Below are positions 57,244-64,000 of a stretch of DNA of 64,000 bases, piece by piece. Location: contig NZ_VBTZ01000001.1 in NCBI RefSeq assembly GCF_005771425.1, positions 496,001-560,000 of the forward strand. The letters are read 5' to 3'. The DNA comes from Methylocystis sp. B8 (lineage in GTDB: Bacteria > Pseudomonadota > Alphaproteobacteria > Rhizobiales > Beijerinckiaceae). Position numbers and translations under genes: made by a program. The notes under the pieces were generated by a model. The model ran no database searches and was not told where the DNA came from. It saw nothing but the letters and a program-made list of their open reading frames with translations. The first letter of the stretch is position 1, and the number at the start of each line of letters is the position of its first letter.

Positions 57244-58035
57244 TTATGGCGCGGGAAACAGCGCGTCGCTTTTTCCGGCAAGCCGATAGGCGATCAGTCC
57301 CGCCCATTCATGTGCGGCGAAATCCACAAGTCCCAGCGCTTTCGTCGGAAAACGTGGGAATTCGAGTCCGACGTCGCCGCTCGTACGATAGTCCACGGGA
57401 TAGGCGATCACGTCGAACCCCGCCTTGCGAAATACGCCTACGGCGCGCGGCATGTGCATCGCCGATGTGACAATCAACCAGCGCTCACCAGGCTTCGGGT
57501 GAAGCAAGTCGCGTGTGAAGATTGCGTTCTCGTATGTGTTGCGCGAACGGCGCTCATATAGGATATCGTTCTGATCTAGCCCGACTTGGCGCCAGAAGCG
57601 CTGGACGGCGTCGGCTTCGGAATAGGGCGAGCCGAGCAGCGCGGCGGAGCCTCCCGTAAATATGAGACGCGCGTTTGGATATTTGCGTTTCAGCGCAATC
57701 GGCGCGGTCAAGCGTTCTGCCGCATCGATCAGCGTTGGCCGGCCGCGATCGGCGCTCAGCCGCTCGTCGATCGCGCCGCCAAGAACAATGACGCCGTCCG
57801 GCGGCGGCATATTATCTGGCGGAGGCGGAAAGCGTGCTTCAAGCGGCGCCGCCAGGAAACCGCCGAGCGGCCCGAAAGCCATCAGCAGCAATGCGAGCGC
57901 GCTGACGGCCGAGAACGCGCGTCCCCATGTCTTCCACCGCGTGAACAGCAGTATTGCGCCCACGATCGCGAGGAAGATGAAGAGGTGGACCGGCGCGAGG
58001 AAGAGCTCGAAAATTTTCGAGACGGTGAAGAACAT
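57244..58035 (-). CDS. DUF218 (YdcF/ElyC-like) membrane protein
   Basis: 263 residues. Two N-terminal membrane helices (about 10-30 and 38-60) precede a DUF218 domain: GVIVLGGAIDERLSADRG, RLTAPIALKRKYPNARLIFTGGSAALLG, the SRNTYENAIF motif and WLIVTSAMHMPRAVGVFRKAGF. Family members (ElyC, SanA, YdcF) affect envelope integrity or bind nucleotides; the exact role is unknown. The gene precedes nothing obviously linked; it follows etfQO on the same strand after 88 bp. Confidence 0.87.
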   Translation of the reverse strand: MFFTVSKIFELFLAPVHLFIFLAIVGAILLFTRWKTWGRAFSAVSALALLLMAFGPLGGFLAAPLEARFPPPPDNMPPPDGVIVLGGAIDERLSADRGRPTLIDAAERLTAPIALKRKYPNARLIFTGGSAALLGSPYSEADAVQRFWRQVGLDQNDILYERRSRNTYENAIFTRDLLHPKPGERWLIVTSAMHMPRAVGVFRKAGFDVIAYPVDYRTSGDVGLEFPRFPTKALGLVDFAAHEWAGLIAYRLAGKSDALFPAP

Positions 58036-58123
58036 CAGTGCACGCGAGTCCTCGCCGCGTCATTGGCGCAGATGGTATTTCGGACCGTTCGCCGCGCGGA
58101 CCGCAGCCGCCTCCGCCGCTCCC

Positions 58124-59800
58124 TCACATATTCGGATAGTTCGGTCCGCCGCCGCCTTCCGGCGGAACCCAGGTAATGTTTTGCGCCGGGTCCTTGATGT
58201 CGCATGTCTTGCAGTGAACGCAATTCTGCGCGTTGATCACGAAGCGCGGGTCGCGCCGCGTCTCCTCATCGGCATAAACCACTTCATAAACGCCCGCCGG
58301 GCAATAGAGCCGTGCGGGCTCGCCGTAGATCGGAAGATTGCGCTCAATAGGAATTGCCGGATCGGCAAGCTTCAGATGAACCGGCTGATCCTCCTCGTGA
58401 TTGGTGTTAGAAACGAACACCGACGACAGCTTGTCGAAGACGAGCTTGCTTGCGCGTTTCGGGTAAACGATCGGCGTGACTTCAGAGAGTGGTTTGAGCG
58501 CTTCGTAATCGGCCTTGCCGTGCTTGAGCGTGCCGAAGAAGGAAAAGCCGAAGAGCTCGTTCGTCCACATATCGAGGCCGAAGAGGGGCGCGCCGACGTA
58601 GGTGCCGTATTTCGACCAGAGCGGCTTGACGTTTCGCACCGGCTTCAAATCGCGGCCGATGTCGGAGCCGCGCCAGGCTGTGTCATAGGCGACGACTTCG
58701 TCATGCGCGCGGCCTTCGGCGATTGCGGTCGCGACATGCTCGGCGCACAGAACGCCCGACAGCATCGCATTGTGCGACCCTTTGATGCGCGGCACGTTCA
58801 TGAAGCCCGCGGCGCAGCCGACCAGCGCGCCGCCCGGCATGACGAGCTTCGGCACGCTCTGCCATCCACCCTCGGTCAGTGCGCGCGCGCCATAAGAAAG
58901 ACGTTCGCCGCCTTCGAGCGTCGGCGCGATCAGCGGATGGGTCTTGAACCGTTGAAACTCGTCGAAGGGAGAGAGCGTCGGATTTGAATAGTTGAGATGC
59001 ACGACGAAACCGATCGACACGAGATCGTCGTCGAAATGGTAAAGAAACGAGCCGCCGCCAGTATCGGACGCGAGCGGCCAACCAAAGGAATGCTGCACAA
59101 GGCCGTCCTTGTGCTTCTCCTTCGAAATGCGCCAAAGCTCCTTGAAGCCGATGCCGAATTTCTGCGGCTCGCTGTTTGCGCAAAGGTCGTATTTCGCGAG
59201 GAGCTGCTTGGTCAGCGAGCCGCGCGCGCCTTCGGCGAAGATCGTATATTTGCCCTTAAGCTCCATCCCGCGGGTGAAGCTGTCCTTTGGTTTGCCGTCG
59301 CGGCCAACGCCCATATCCCCAGTCGCGACGCCGACGATTTCGCCCTCGTCGCCGTAAAGAACTTCGGCGCCGGCGAAGCCGGGATAGATTTCGACGCCGA
59401 GGTTCTCAGCTTCCGACGCGAGAAAGCGGACGACATTGCCGAGCGAGCCGATAAAATTGCCGTGGTTGTTCATCAGCCGCGGCATCAGCATATTGGGAAT
59501 GCGGAGGCCGCCTTTTTCCGACAGCAGCAGGAAATGGTCCTCATGCACCTGAGTTTTCAGCGGAGCGTCGTCGCGCGTGCGCCATTCGGGTAGAAGCCGG
59601 TCGAGGCCGATCGGATCGATCACCGCGCCGGAGAGGATATGCGCGCCGGGCTCGGAGCCTTTCTCGATGACGACGACTGAGAGATCCGGCGCGATCTGCT
59701 TTAAACGAATCGCCGCGGCGAGGCCGGCCGGTCCTGCGCCGACGACGACCACGTCATATTCCATAGATTCACGCGGCGGCAGCTCCGTATCTTCAGCCAT
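58124..59800 (-). CDS. Electron transfer flavoprotein-ubiquinone oxidoreductase
   Basis: Inner-membrane-associated enzyme passing electrons from ETF to ubiquinone. 558 residues from ATG 59800 (AGGGA upstream); an earlier start at 59881 is less like the family. FAD motif VVVVGAGPAGLAAAIRL (about 18-34), GAHILSGAV, FAEGARGSLTKQL, PGGALVGCAAGFMNVPRIKGSHNAM, and a C-terminal 4Fe-4S ferredoxin domain with CPAGVYEV and NCVHCKTCDIKDP, ending GGGGPNYPNM. All parts are present. ETF itself is not in the window. Confidence 0.96.
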   Translation of the reverse strand: MAEDTELPPRESMEYDVVVVGAGPAGLAAAIRLKQIAPDLSVVVIEKGSEPGAHILSGAVIDPIGLDRLLPEWRTRDDAPLKTQVHEDHFLLLSEKGGLRIPNMLMPRLMNNHGNFIGSLGNVVRFLASEAENLGVEIYPGFAGAEVLYGDEGEIVGVATGDMGVGRDGKPKDSFTRGMELKGKYTIFAEGARGSLTKQLLAKYDLCANSEPQKFGIGFKELWRISKEKHKDGLVQHSFGWPLASDTGGGSFLYHFDDDLVSIGFVVHLNYSNPTLSPFDEFQRFKTHPLIAPTLEGGERLSYGARALTEGGWQSVPKLVMPGGALVGCAAGFMNVPRIKGSHNAMLSGVLCAEHVATAIAEGRAHDEVVAYDTAWRGSDIGRDLKPVRNVKPLWSKYGTYVGAPLFGLDMWTNELFGFSFFGTLKHGKADYEALKPLSEVTPIVYPKRASKLVFDKLSSVFVSNTNHEEDQPVHLKLADPAIPIERNLPIYGEPARLYCPAGVYEVVYADEETRRDPRFVINAQNCVHCKTCDIKDPAQNITWVPPEGGGGPNYPNM

Positions 59801-59974
59801 TTTCAATCCCTTTTGCCTTTCTTGGAGGCATTCTAGCCTTTTTGCAATCGCCGCCGCAAAAAGAGTTTCGCGTTTGGGCAAGACTTCGATCGAGCCGCTC
59901 GCGGCGGGGTTTCGTCGCGTTACAGGAGAGGTGCATAATCAGACCATGCTCGATCCGCGCTACGCTCCTGCCGC

Positions 59975-60964
59975 ATGAAGCCTGTCGCATTCTTCATCGC
60001 GCTGGCGCTTCTGACCGTCGTCGTTTGGGGCGTCACCTATCGTCCGGCGAATCCCAACGACGTGTTCCTGGGATACGTGGAAGGGGACATCCTCTACATC
60101 GGCCCCTACGAAAGCGAGAGAGTGGCGAGCATCGCGGTCGCCGCCGGCTCTGAGGTCAAGAAGGGCGATCCGCTGTTTACGATGTCGACGACGCTCCTCG
60201 ATCGCGCGCGCGACGAGGCGACCGCCCGCATCGCTCAACTCGAAGCGCAAGCCGAAAATTTGCAGGCGGCGATGAATCGGCCGGAGCAGATCGCCGTTCT
60301 GCAAGCCGCGCTTGAGCGCGCCGAGGCCGCGTTGCAATTGTCCCGTTCCGATTATGATCGGCAGCGCAAGCTTTATGCCGACGGCCATGTCGCGAAGGCG
60401 GCGCTCGATCGCGCCGAGATGGCGCGGGCGCGCGACGAGGCGAGCGTTAAGGAAGCGCGCCGGCAGGTCGAGGCGTCGCGCATGGCGAGCCGCTCGCAAG
60501 AAATCGAAGCCGCTGAAGCCAGTCTGAAACAGGCGCGCGCGCAACTCGACGCGCTCAACATCCGCATCAAACGCCAAAGCGTCGTGTCGCCGGCCGACGG
60601 CGCCGTGCAGGACGTTTTTTTCAGGCCTGGGGAGATCGTCAACGCTGGCCAGCCTGTCATTGCCCTACTGCCGCCTGAGAATCGCAAGGTGCGCTTCTAT
60701 GTCTCCGAACCGGAGCTGCCGAAAATTTCGCTCGGCGAACGGATGCGCGTCACTTGCGACGGCTGCGCCAGCGATCTTTACGGTCGCGTCTCCTATATCG
60801 CCGGCCGCCAGGAATATACGCCCCCGGTGATCTTCAGCGACAAGGAGCGTGCAAAACTCGTCTTCAAGGTTGAAGCGCATTTGGAAGGCGCGGCGCGTGC
60901 TGTGCCTCTTGGAATGCCGGTCGCCGTCACACCGGCGCCGGAATCGACCGGATCAACGCAGTGA
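59975..60964 (+). CDS. HlyD-family membrane fusion protein of an ABC exporter
   Basis: Periplasmic adaptor linking an inner-membrane ABC exporter to an outer-membrane channel (YbhG/EmrA-like). 329 residues: N-terminal membrane helix (FFIALALLTVVVWGV), lipoyl-type halves (YVEGDILYIGPYESERVASI and QSVVSPADGAVQDVFFRPGEIVNAGQPV) flanking a coiled-coil of about 110 residues (LLDRARDEATARIAQLEAQ onward). Divergent from etfQO with 174 bp between starts, room for two promoters. Ends in a GTGA overlap with the ATPase gene. Exported substrate unknown. Confidence 0.9.
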   Translation: MKPVAFFIALALLTVVVWGVTYRPANPNDVFLGYVEGDILYIGPYESERVASIAVAAGSEVKKGDPLFTMSTTLLDRARDEATARIAQLEAQAENLQAAMNRPEQIAVLQAALERAEAALQLSRSDYDRQRKLYADGHVAKAALDRAEMARARDEASVKEARRQVEASRMASRSQEIEAAEASLKQARAQLDALNIRIKRQSVVSPADGAVQDVFFRPGEIVNAGQPVIALLPPENRKVRFYVSEPELPKISLGERMRVTCDGCASDLYGRVSYIAGRQEYTPPVIFSDKERAKLVFKVEAHLEGAARAVPLGMPVAVTPAPESTGSTQ

Positions 60965-61890
60965 GCGTCGAGAGCGACATCGCGATCGATGTGCGCGGGC
61001 TGACCAAATCCTTCGGCGCCAAGAAGGTCGTCGACAATTTCACGCTGCAGGTGGCGCGCGGCAACATTCAGGGCTTCCTTGGCCCAAACGGCAGCGGCAA
61101 GACGACGACGATCCGTATGCTCTGCGGTCTGCTGACGCCTGACTCCGGCGAAGGAAAATGCCTCGGCTACGACATTCGCCGACAGCAGGAAGAGATCAAG
61201 CGCTATGTCGGCTACATGACGCAGGGTTTCTCGCTTTATCGCGACCTCACCATTCGTGAAAATCTGGAATTCGTCGCGCGGGTCTACGGTCTCGAAGCGC
61301 CGGAGGACGCTGCTCAGGGCGCGCTCGAGCGGCTGGGCCTCGTCGCGCGCGCCGATCAACTCGCCGGCGAACTTTCCGGCGGCTGGAAGCAGCGGCTTTC
61401 GCTCGGCGCCTGCATTCTGCCCGGGCCTTCGCTACTCCTCCTCGACGAGCCGACCGCCGGCGTTGACCCCAAAGCGCGCCGCGACTTCTGGGACGAGATC
61501 CATCATCTTGCGACGCAAGGCCTAACGGTGCTCGTTTCGACCCATTACATGGACGAAGCGGAGCGGTGCCACCAGATCGCCTATATCGCCAACGGGCGGC
61601 TGCTCGCCTCAGGGACGATTCCCGAGATCATCGCCGGCGCGCATCTCTCGACATGGGTCGTGACTGGCGAGGGCCTCGATGCGCTGAGCAGCGAGTTGAA
61701 ACATCTGCCGGGCGTGGACATCGTCGCGCGGTTCGGCGCCGCGCTGCACGTCGGCGGGCACGATGAAGCGGCGATGGAGCGCATCGCGCGCCGCTATAGC
61801 GCCGAAGGCGTTCATCGTTGGAAACGCGATGAGCCGTCGCTTGAAGACGTATTCATCGATTTGATGACCCGCGCCGGACCGGATCAGTGA
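60961..61890 (+). CDS. ABC exporter ATPase (YbhF/CcmA-like)
   Basis: 309 residues from a GTG at 60961 overlapping the HlyD gene by four bases. Walker A LGPNGSGKTTTIRML (about 40-54), Q-loop YMTQGFSLYRDLT, signature LSGGWKQRLSLG, Walker B LLLLDEPTAGVDP and H-loop VSTHYMDEAERC. C-terminal part contains a drug-exporter-type regulatory region. A single nucleotide-binding domain, while E. coli YbhF has two fused copies. The permease follows with another GTGA overlap. Confidence 0.93.
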   Translation: MSVESDIAIDVRGLTKSFGAKKVVDNFTLQVARGNIQGFLGPNGSGKTTTIRMLCGLLTPDSGEGKCLGYDIRRQQEEIKRYVGYMTQGFSLYRDLTIRENLEFVARVYGLEAPEDAAQGALERLGLVARADQLAGELSGGWKQRLSLGACILPGPSLLLLDEPTAGVDPKARRDFWDEIHHLATQGLTVLVSTHYMDEAERCHQIAYIANGRLLASGTIPEIIAGAHLSTWVVTGEGLDALSSELKHLPGVDIVARFGAALHVGGHDEAAMERIARRYSAEGVHRWKRDEPSLEDVFIDLMTRAGPDQ

Positions 61891-63074
61891 GCGTGGAGCA
61901 AAGCCTGCCAAACTCTGTTCCCCGTCCTGCGCGGCGCGGGGCGCTGGCGCAGTCGTGGCAGCGCGTGCTCGCCATGTTCGTCAAGGAATTCATTCAGCTT
62001 CGTCGCGATCGACCGACATTCGCGATGATCGTCGGCATCCCGCTCATTCAGCTGATGCTTTTCGGATATGCGATCAACACCGATCCGAAACATCTGCCGA
62101 CGGCCGTGCTGACGAGCGACGATAGTCCGATCGCGCGCGCGATGATCGGCGCGTTACGCGCGACCGATTATTTCAACATCAAATATGTCGCGCGGGGCGA
62201 AACGGACGCCGACAAATTGATCCTGTCGAACAAGGCGCAATTCGTCATTCAAATTCCGCCTGATTTTTCTCGACAGCTGGTTCGCGGCGAAAAGCCGGGG
62301 CTTCTGCTCATCGCGGACGCCTCGGACCCGGTCGCGACCTCTGGCGCCATCGCCGCGGCGCTCGGAGCTGCAGATCAGGCGCTCGACCGAGAACTGATAG
62401 GGCCGCTCGCCTCGCTCAAGCAGAATGCGCCGCCGTTCGAGATCCGCATACATCGACGCTACAATCCGGCAGGCGAGACCCGCCGCAATATCGTGCCCGG
62501 ACTGATCGGTACGATCCTCACCATGACGATGCTGATTTACACGGCGCTGTCGGTGACGCGCGAGATCGAGCGCGGGACAATGGAGGCGTTGCTCGCTATG
62601 CCGGTGCGTCCCGTCGAGATTATGCTCGGCAAGATCGCACCCTATGTGGTCGTCGGCGCGGTGCAGATGTCGACGATTCTTATCGTCGCTTCGTTGTTGT
62701 TTCAGGTGCCTGTGGTCGGCTCGCTTTTTTTGCTCACCCTGCTGACGCTGCTTTTCATCGTCGCCAATCTCTCGGTGGGCTACACGTTCTCAACTGTGGC
62801 GGTGAATCAGCTGCAAGCGATGCAAATGACCTTCTTCTTTTTTCTGCCGAGCATGCTTCTGTCCGGCTTCCTGTTCCCTTTTTATGGGATGCCAACATGG
62901 GCGCAATATCTAGGTGAGATAATGCCGCTTACCCATTATCTGCGCATCGTGCGTTCGGTGATGTTGAAGGGCTCCAACTTCGGTAATCTCGCTGTGGACG
63001 CCGGGGCGCTCGCAGCTTTCACGCTTGTCGCGATGAGCGTCGCGGTAATGCGATTCCGGCAAACGCTCGACTGA
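61887..63074 (+). CDS. ABC-2 type exporter permease (YbhR/YbhS-like)
   Basis: 395 residues from a GTG at 61887. One membrane helix near 37-57 (FAMIVGIPLIQLMLFGYAINT), a large periplasmic domain (about 60-210), then five helices in the C-terminal half with ALSVTREIERGTMEALLAMPVRPVEIMLGK, the ABC-2 signature. Only one permease gene is present, so it is expected to act as a homodimer. With HlyD and the ATPase it forms a complete tripartite efflux operon except for the outer-membrane channel. Confidence 0.92.
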   Translation: MSVEQSLPNSVPRPARRGALAQSWQRVLAMFVKEFIQLRRDRPTFAMIVGIPLIQLMLFGYAINTDPKHLPTAVLTSDDSPIARAMIGALRATDYFNIKYVARGETDADKLILSNKAQFVIQIPPDFSRQLVRGEKPGLLLIADASDPVATSGAIAAALGAADQALDRELIGPLASLKQNAPPFEIRIHRRYNPAGETRRNIVPGLIGTILTMTMLIYTALSVTREIERGTMEALLAMPVRPVEIMLGKIAPYVVVGAVQMSTILIVASLLFQVPVVGSLFLLTLLTLLFIVANLSVGYTFSTVAVNQLQAMQMTFFFFLPSMLLSGFLFPFYGMPTWAQYLGEIMPLTHYLRIVRSVMLKGSNFGNLAVDAGALAAFTLVAMSVAVMRFRQTLD

Positions 63075-63121
63075 CGTTGACGGCCCGACATTGGCGGCCG
63101 AACATTAGCGCGGAGACGAAA

Positions 63122-63325
63122 ATGTCTGAAACGGAAGATCCGCAAACGCGGTTCAACATAATGATGAAGATCGCCGCGATCGCCGCGGTGCTGCTGACCG
63201 GCTACTACGTGTGGTCTTTCTTTGTCAGCAGCCGCTACCAGGCGCTTTGCGGCGCCTCGTATTGGGAGCTGAACAAGACGCAGATCGAATCCTGTGTCGA
63301 CAGAAAAAAGGAACTCGAGAAATAG
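63122..63325 (+). CDS. 67-residue membrane protein after the exporter operon
   Basis: 67 residues from ATG 63122 (GGAGACGAAA before it; an in-frame start at 63077 is less likely). One membrane helix (IMMKIAAIAAVLLTGYYVWSFF, about 12-34), a short external part with two cysteines (LCGASYWE and ESCVDRKKE) that may pair, and a charged end KKELEK. I do not recognise it. It begins 47 bp after the permease and may be co-transcribed. Confidence 0.65.
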   Translation: MSETEDPQTRFNIMMKIAAIAAVLLTGYYVWSFFVSSRYQALCGASYWELNKTQIESCVDRKKELEK

Positions 63326-63362
63326 AGCAGTTCCACATCGCGCCTGTCGCGCGGCGCCAGCG

Positions 63363-64000
63363 TCAGAAAAGGAATGCGAGGCTCTGCGCAGCAAATCCGG
63401 CAAAGAGTAGTAGCCCTGCATCGCGGTTTGACCGGAAAAGCCGCAGAGCGGTCGACGGCGCGACATTTTCTCTCGTCTCAGCGATCTGCCATGCGAGATG
63501 CGCCGCATAGGCGGCGACTCCGAGATAGGCGAACCATCCGCCGCCCGCTGCAAACACAGCGGTCACGGCGCTCGCGATTGATGTCGCGTAGAGTGCGCCT
63601 ACCGCTATTTGCACGCGCTTGCCAAAGAGCCGGGCGGTGGAGCGCACGCCAACGATCGCGTCGTCGCGCAAATCCTGAAGCGCATAGATCGTGTCGAACC
63701 CGACCGTCCAAAAAATCGCCGCCGCATAGAGAAAAAGCGCTGGCGCGCCGAGCGCGCCGGTCTGCGCCGTCCAACCGAGCAGCGCCCCATAGGCGAAGGC
63801 GCATCCAAGAATCGCCTGCGGCCAGGAGGTGAAGCGCTTGGCGAAAGGATAGATCAGCACGATCAGCGGAGAGATCAGGCCAAGAGCGATCGTGAGCGCG
63901 TTAAACGAGAGAAGCACCGCGAGCCCAATGAGGCATTGCGCGACGATAAAGGCCAGTGCAGCGCGCGGCGTCACACGCCCGCTCGCAAGCGGCCGTAGGC
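63363..64000 (-). CDS. ubiA: 4-hydroxybenzoate polyprenyltransferase (5' end cut by window edge)
   Basis: C-terminal 211 residues of a polytopic UbiA-type prenyltransferase for ubiquinone synthesis; the start lies beyond the right edge. At the edge the frame reads RPLASGRVTPRAALAF, the family motif just after the first aspartate-rich site. The second site is visible as TVGFDTIYALQDLRDDAIVGVRSTARLFG, with the DxxxDxxxD-like aspartates. Seven membrane helices remain. Other UbiA enzymes, for example for heme O, exist; the second-site pattern and RPLASG favour 4-hydroxybenzoate. Confidence 0.88.
   Translation of the reverse strand, partial: LRPLASGRVTPRAALAFIVAQCLIGLAVLLSFNALTIALGLISPLIVLIYPFAKRFTSWPQAILGCAFAYGALLGWTAQTGALGAPALFLYAAAIFWTVGFDTIYALQDLRDDAIVGVRSTARLFGKRVQIAVGALYATSIASAVTAVFAAGGGWFAYLGVAAYAAHLAWQIAETRENVAPSTALRLFRSNRDAGLLLFAGFAAQSLAFLF

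Noticed and set aside
57662-58987. 441-residue plus-strand frame antisense to the DUF218 and ETF-QO genes
   Set aside because: Both opposite-strand genes are clear family members; the frame has no recognisable domain.

Overview
The window reads as a piece of chromosome from a GC-rich alphaproteobacterium, most likely order Hyphomicrobiales (Rhizobiales). The reasons are the complete alphaproteobacterial division and cell-wall (dcw) gene order running into lpxC-bamD-recN, the glnB-glnA pair, an opacity-type beta-barrel protein whose mature N-terminus is a proline-rich [13 protein letters not shown] stretch, a polyhydroxyalkanoate-system protein and an alphaproteobacterial-type RNase P RNA. A methylotroph or methanotroph relative (Beijerinckiaceae/Methylocystaceae) would fit by general resemblance, but nothing seen here proves it. 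Coding density is high, with many 1-4 nt start/stop overlaps, and I see no insertion sequence, prophage, CRISPR array or tRNA.

Layout. 1-2.7 kb: periplasmic glucan synthesis (opgH, cut by the left edge, and opgG). 2.9-6.2 kb: UDP-GlcNAc supply (glmU, glmS). 6.2-14.4 kb: a flavoprotein, a polysaccharide-type ABC exporter (permease and ATPase), a single LptF/LptG-like permease and three glycosyltransferases, two of them tandem paralogues. 14.6-20.1 kb: an outer-membrane barrel protein, hrcA, priA and a type II NADH dehydrogenase. 20.27-20.66 kb: RNase P RNA.

20.9-39.2 kb: the dcw cluster rsmH-ftsL-ftsI-murE-murF-mraY-murD-ftsW-murG-murC-murB-ddl-ftsQ-ftsA-ftsZ, mostly overlapping, closed by a strong terminator; no mraZ is seen upstream. 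39.3-44.2 kb: lpxC, bamD, an inverted esterase and recN. glmU/glmS make UDP-GlcNAc, which feeds both the mur pathway and LpxC-dependent lipid A synthesis, so much of the window serves the cell envelope. 44.2-44.7 kb: an antisense ParE/RHH-type toxin-antitoxin pair. 44.8-47.8 kb: an aromatic amino-acid operon (chorismate mutase, HisC-type aminotransferase, prephenate/arogenate dehydrogenase).

47.8-57.2 kb: a methyltransferase, a PHA-system protein, an extensin-like protein, a lone PstS with a likely PHO box, the glnBA nitrogen-control operon, a sulfurtransferase, small cysteine-rich proteins, a 37-residue membrane microprotein and a LuxR-type regulator with a degenerate receiver domain. 57.2-64 kb: a DUF218 protein, ETF-ubiquinone oxidoreductase, a three-gene HlyD/ABC-2 exporter with a small membrane protein, and ubiA, cut by the right edge.

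I found no large unknown system. The most unusual points are the microprotein, the pseudo-receiver regulator, a possible ATT start for lpxC, a cysteine-free BamD, a 36-bp tandem repeat that carries the stop codon of an ABC ATPase, and a hairpin repeat between lpxC and bamD. Most start sites given here rest on Shine-Dalgarno spacing and family length and should be read as best choices.
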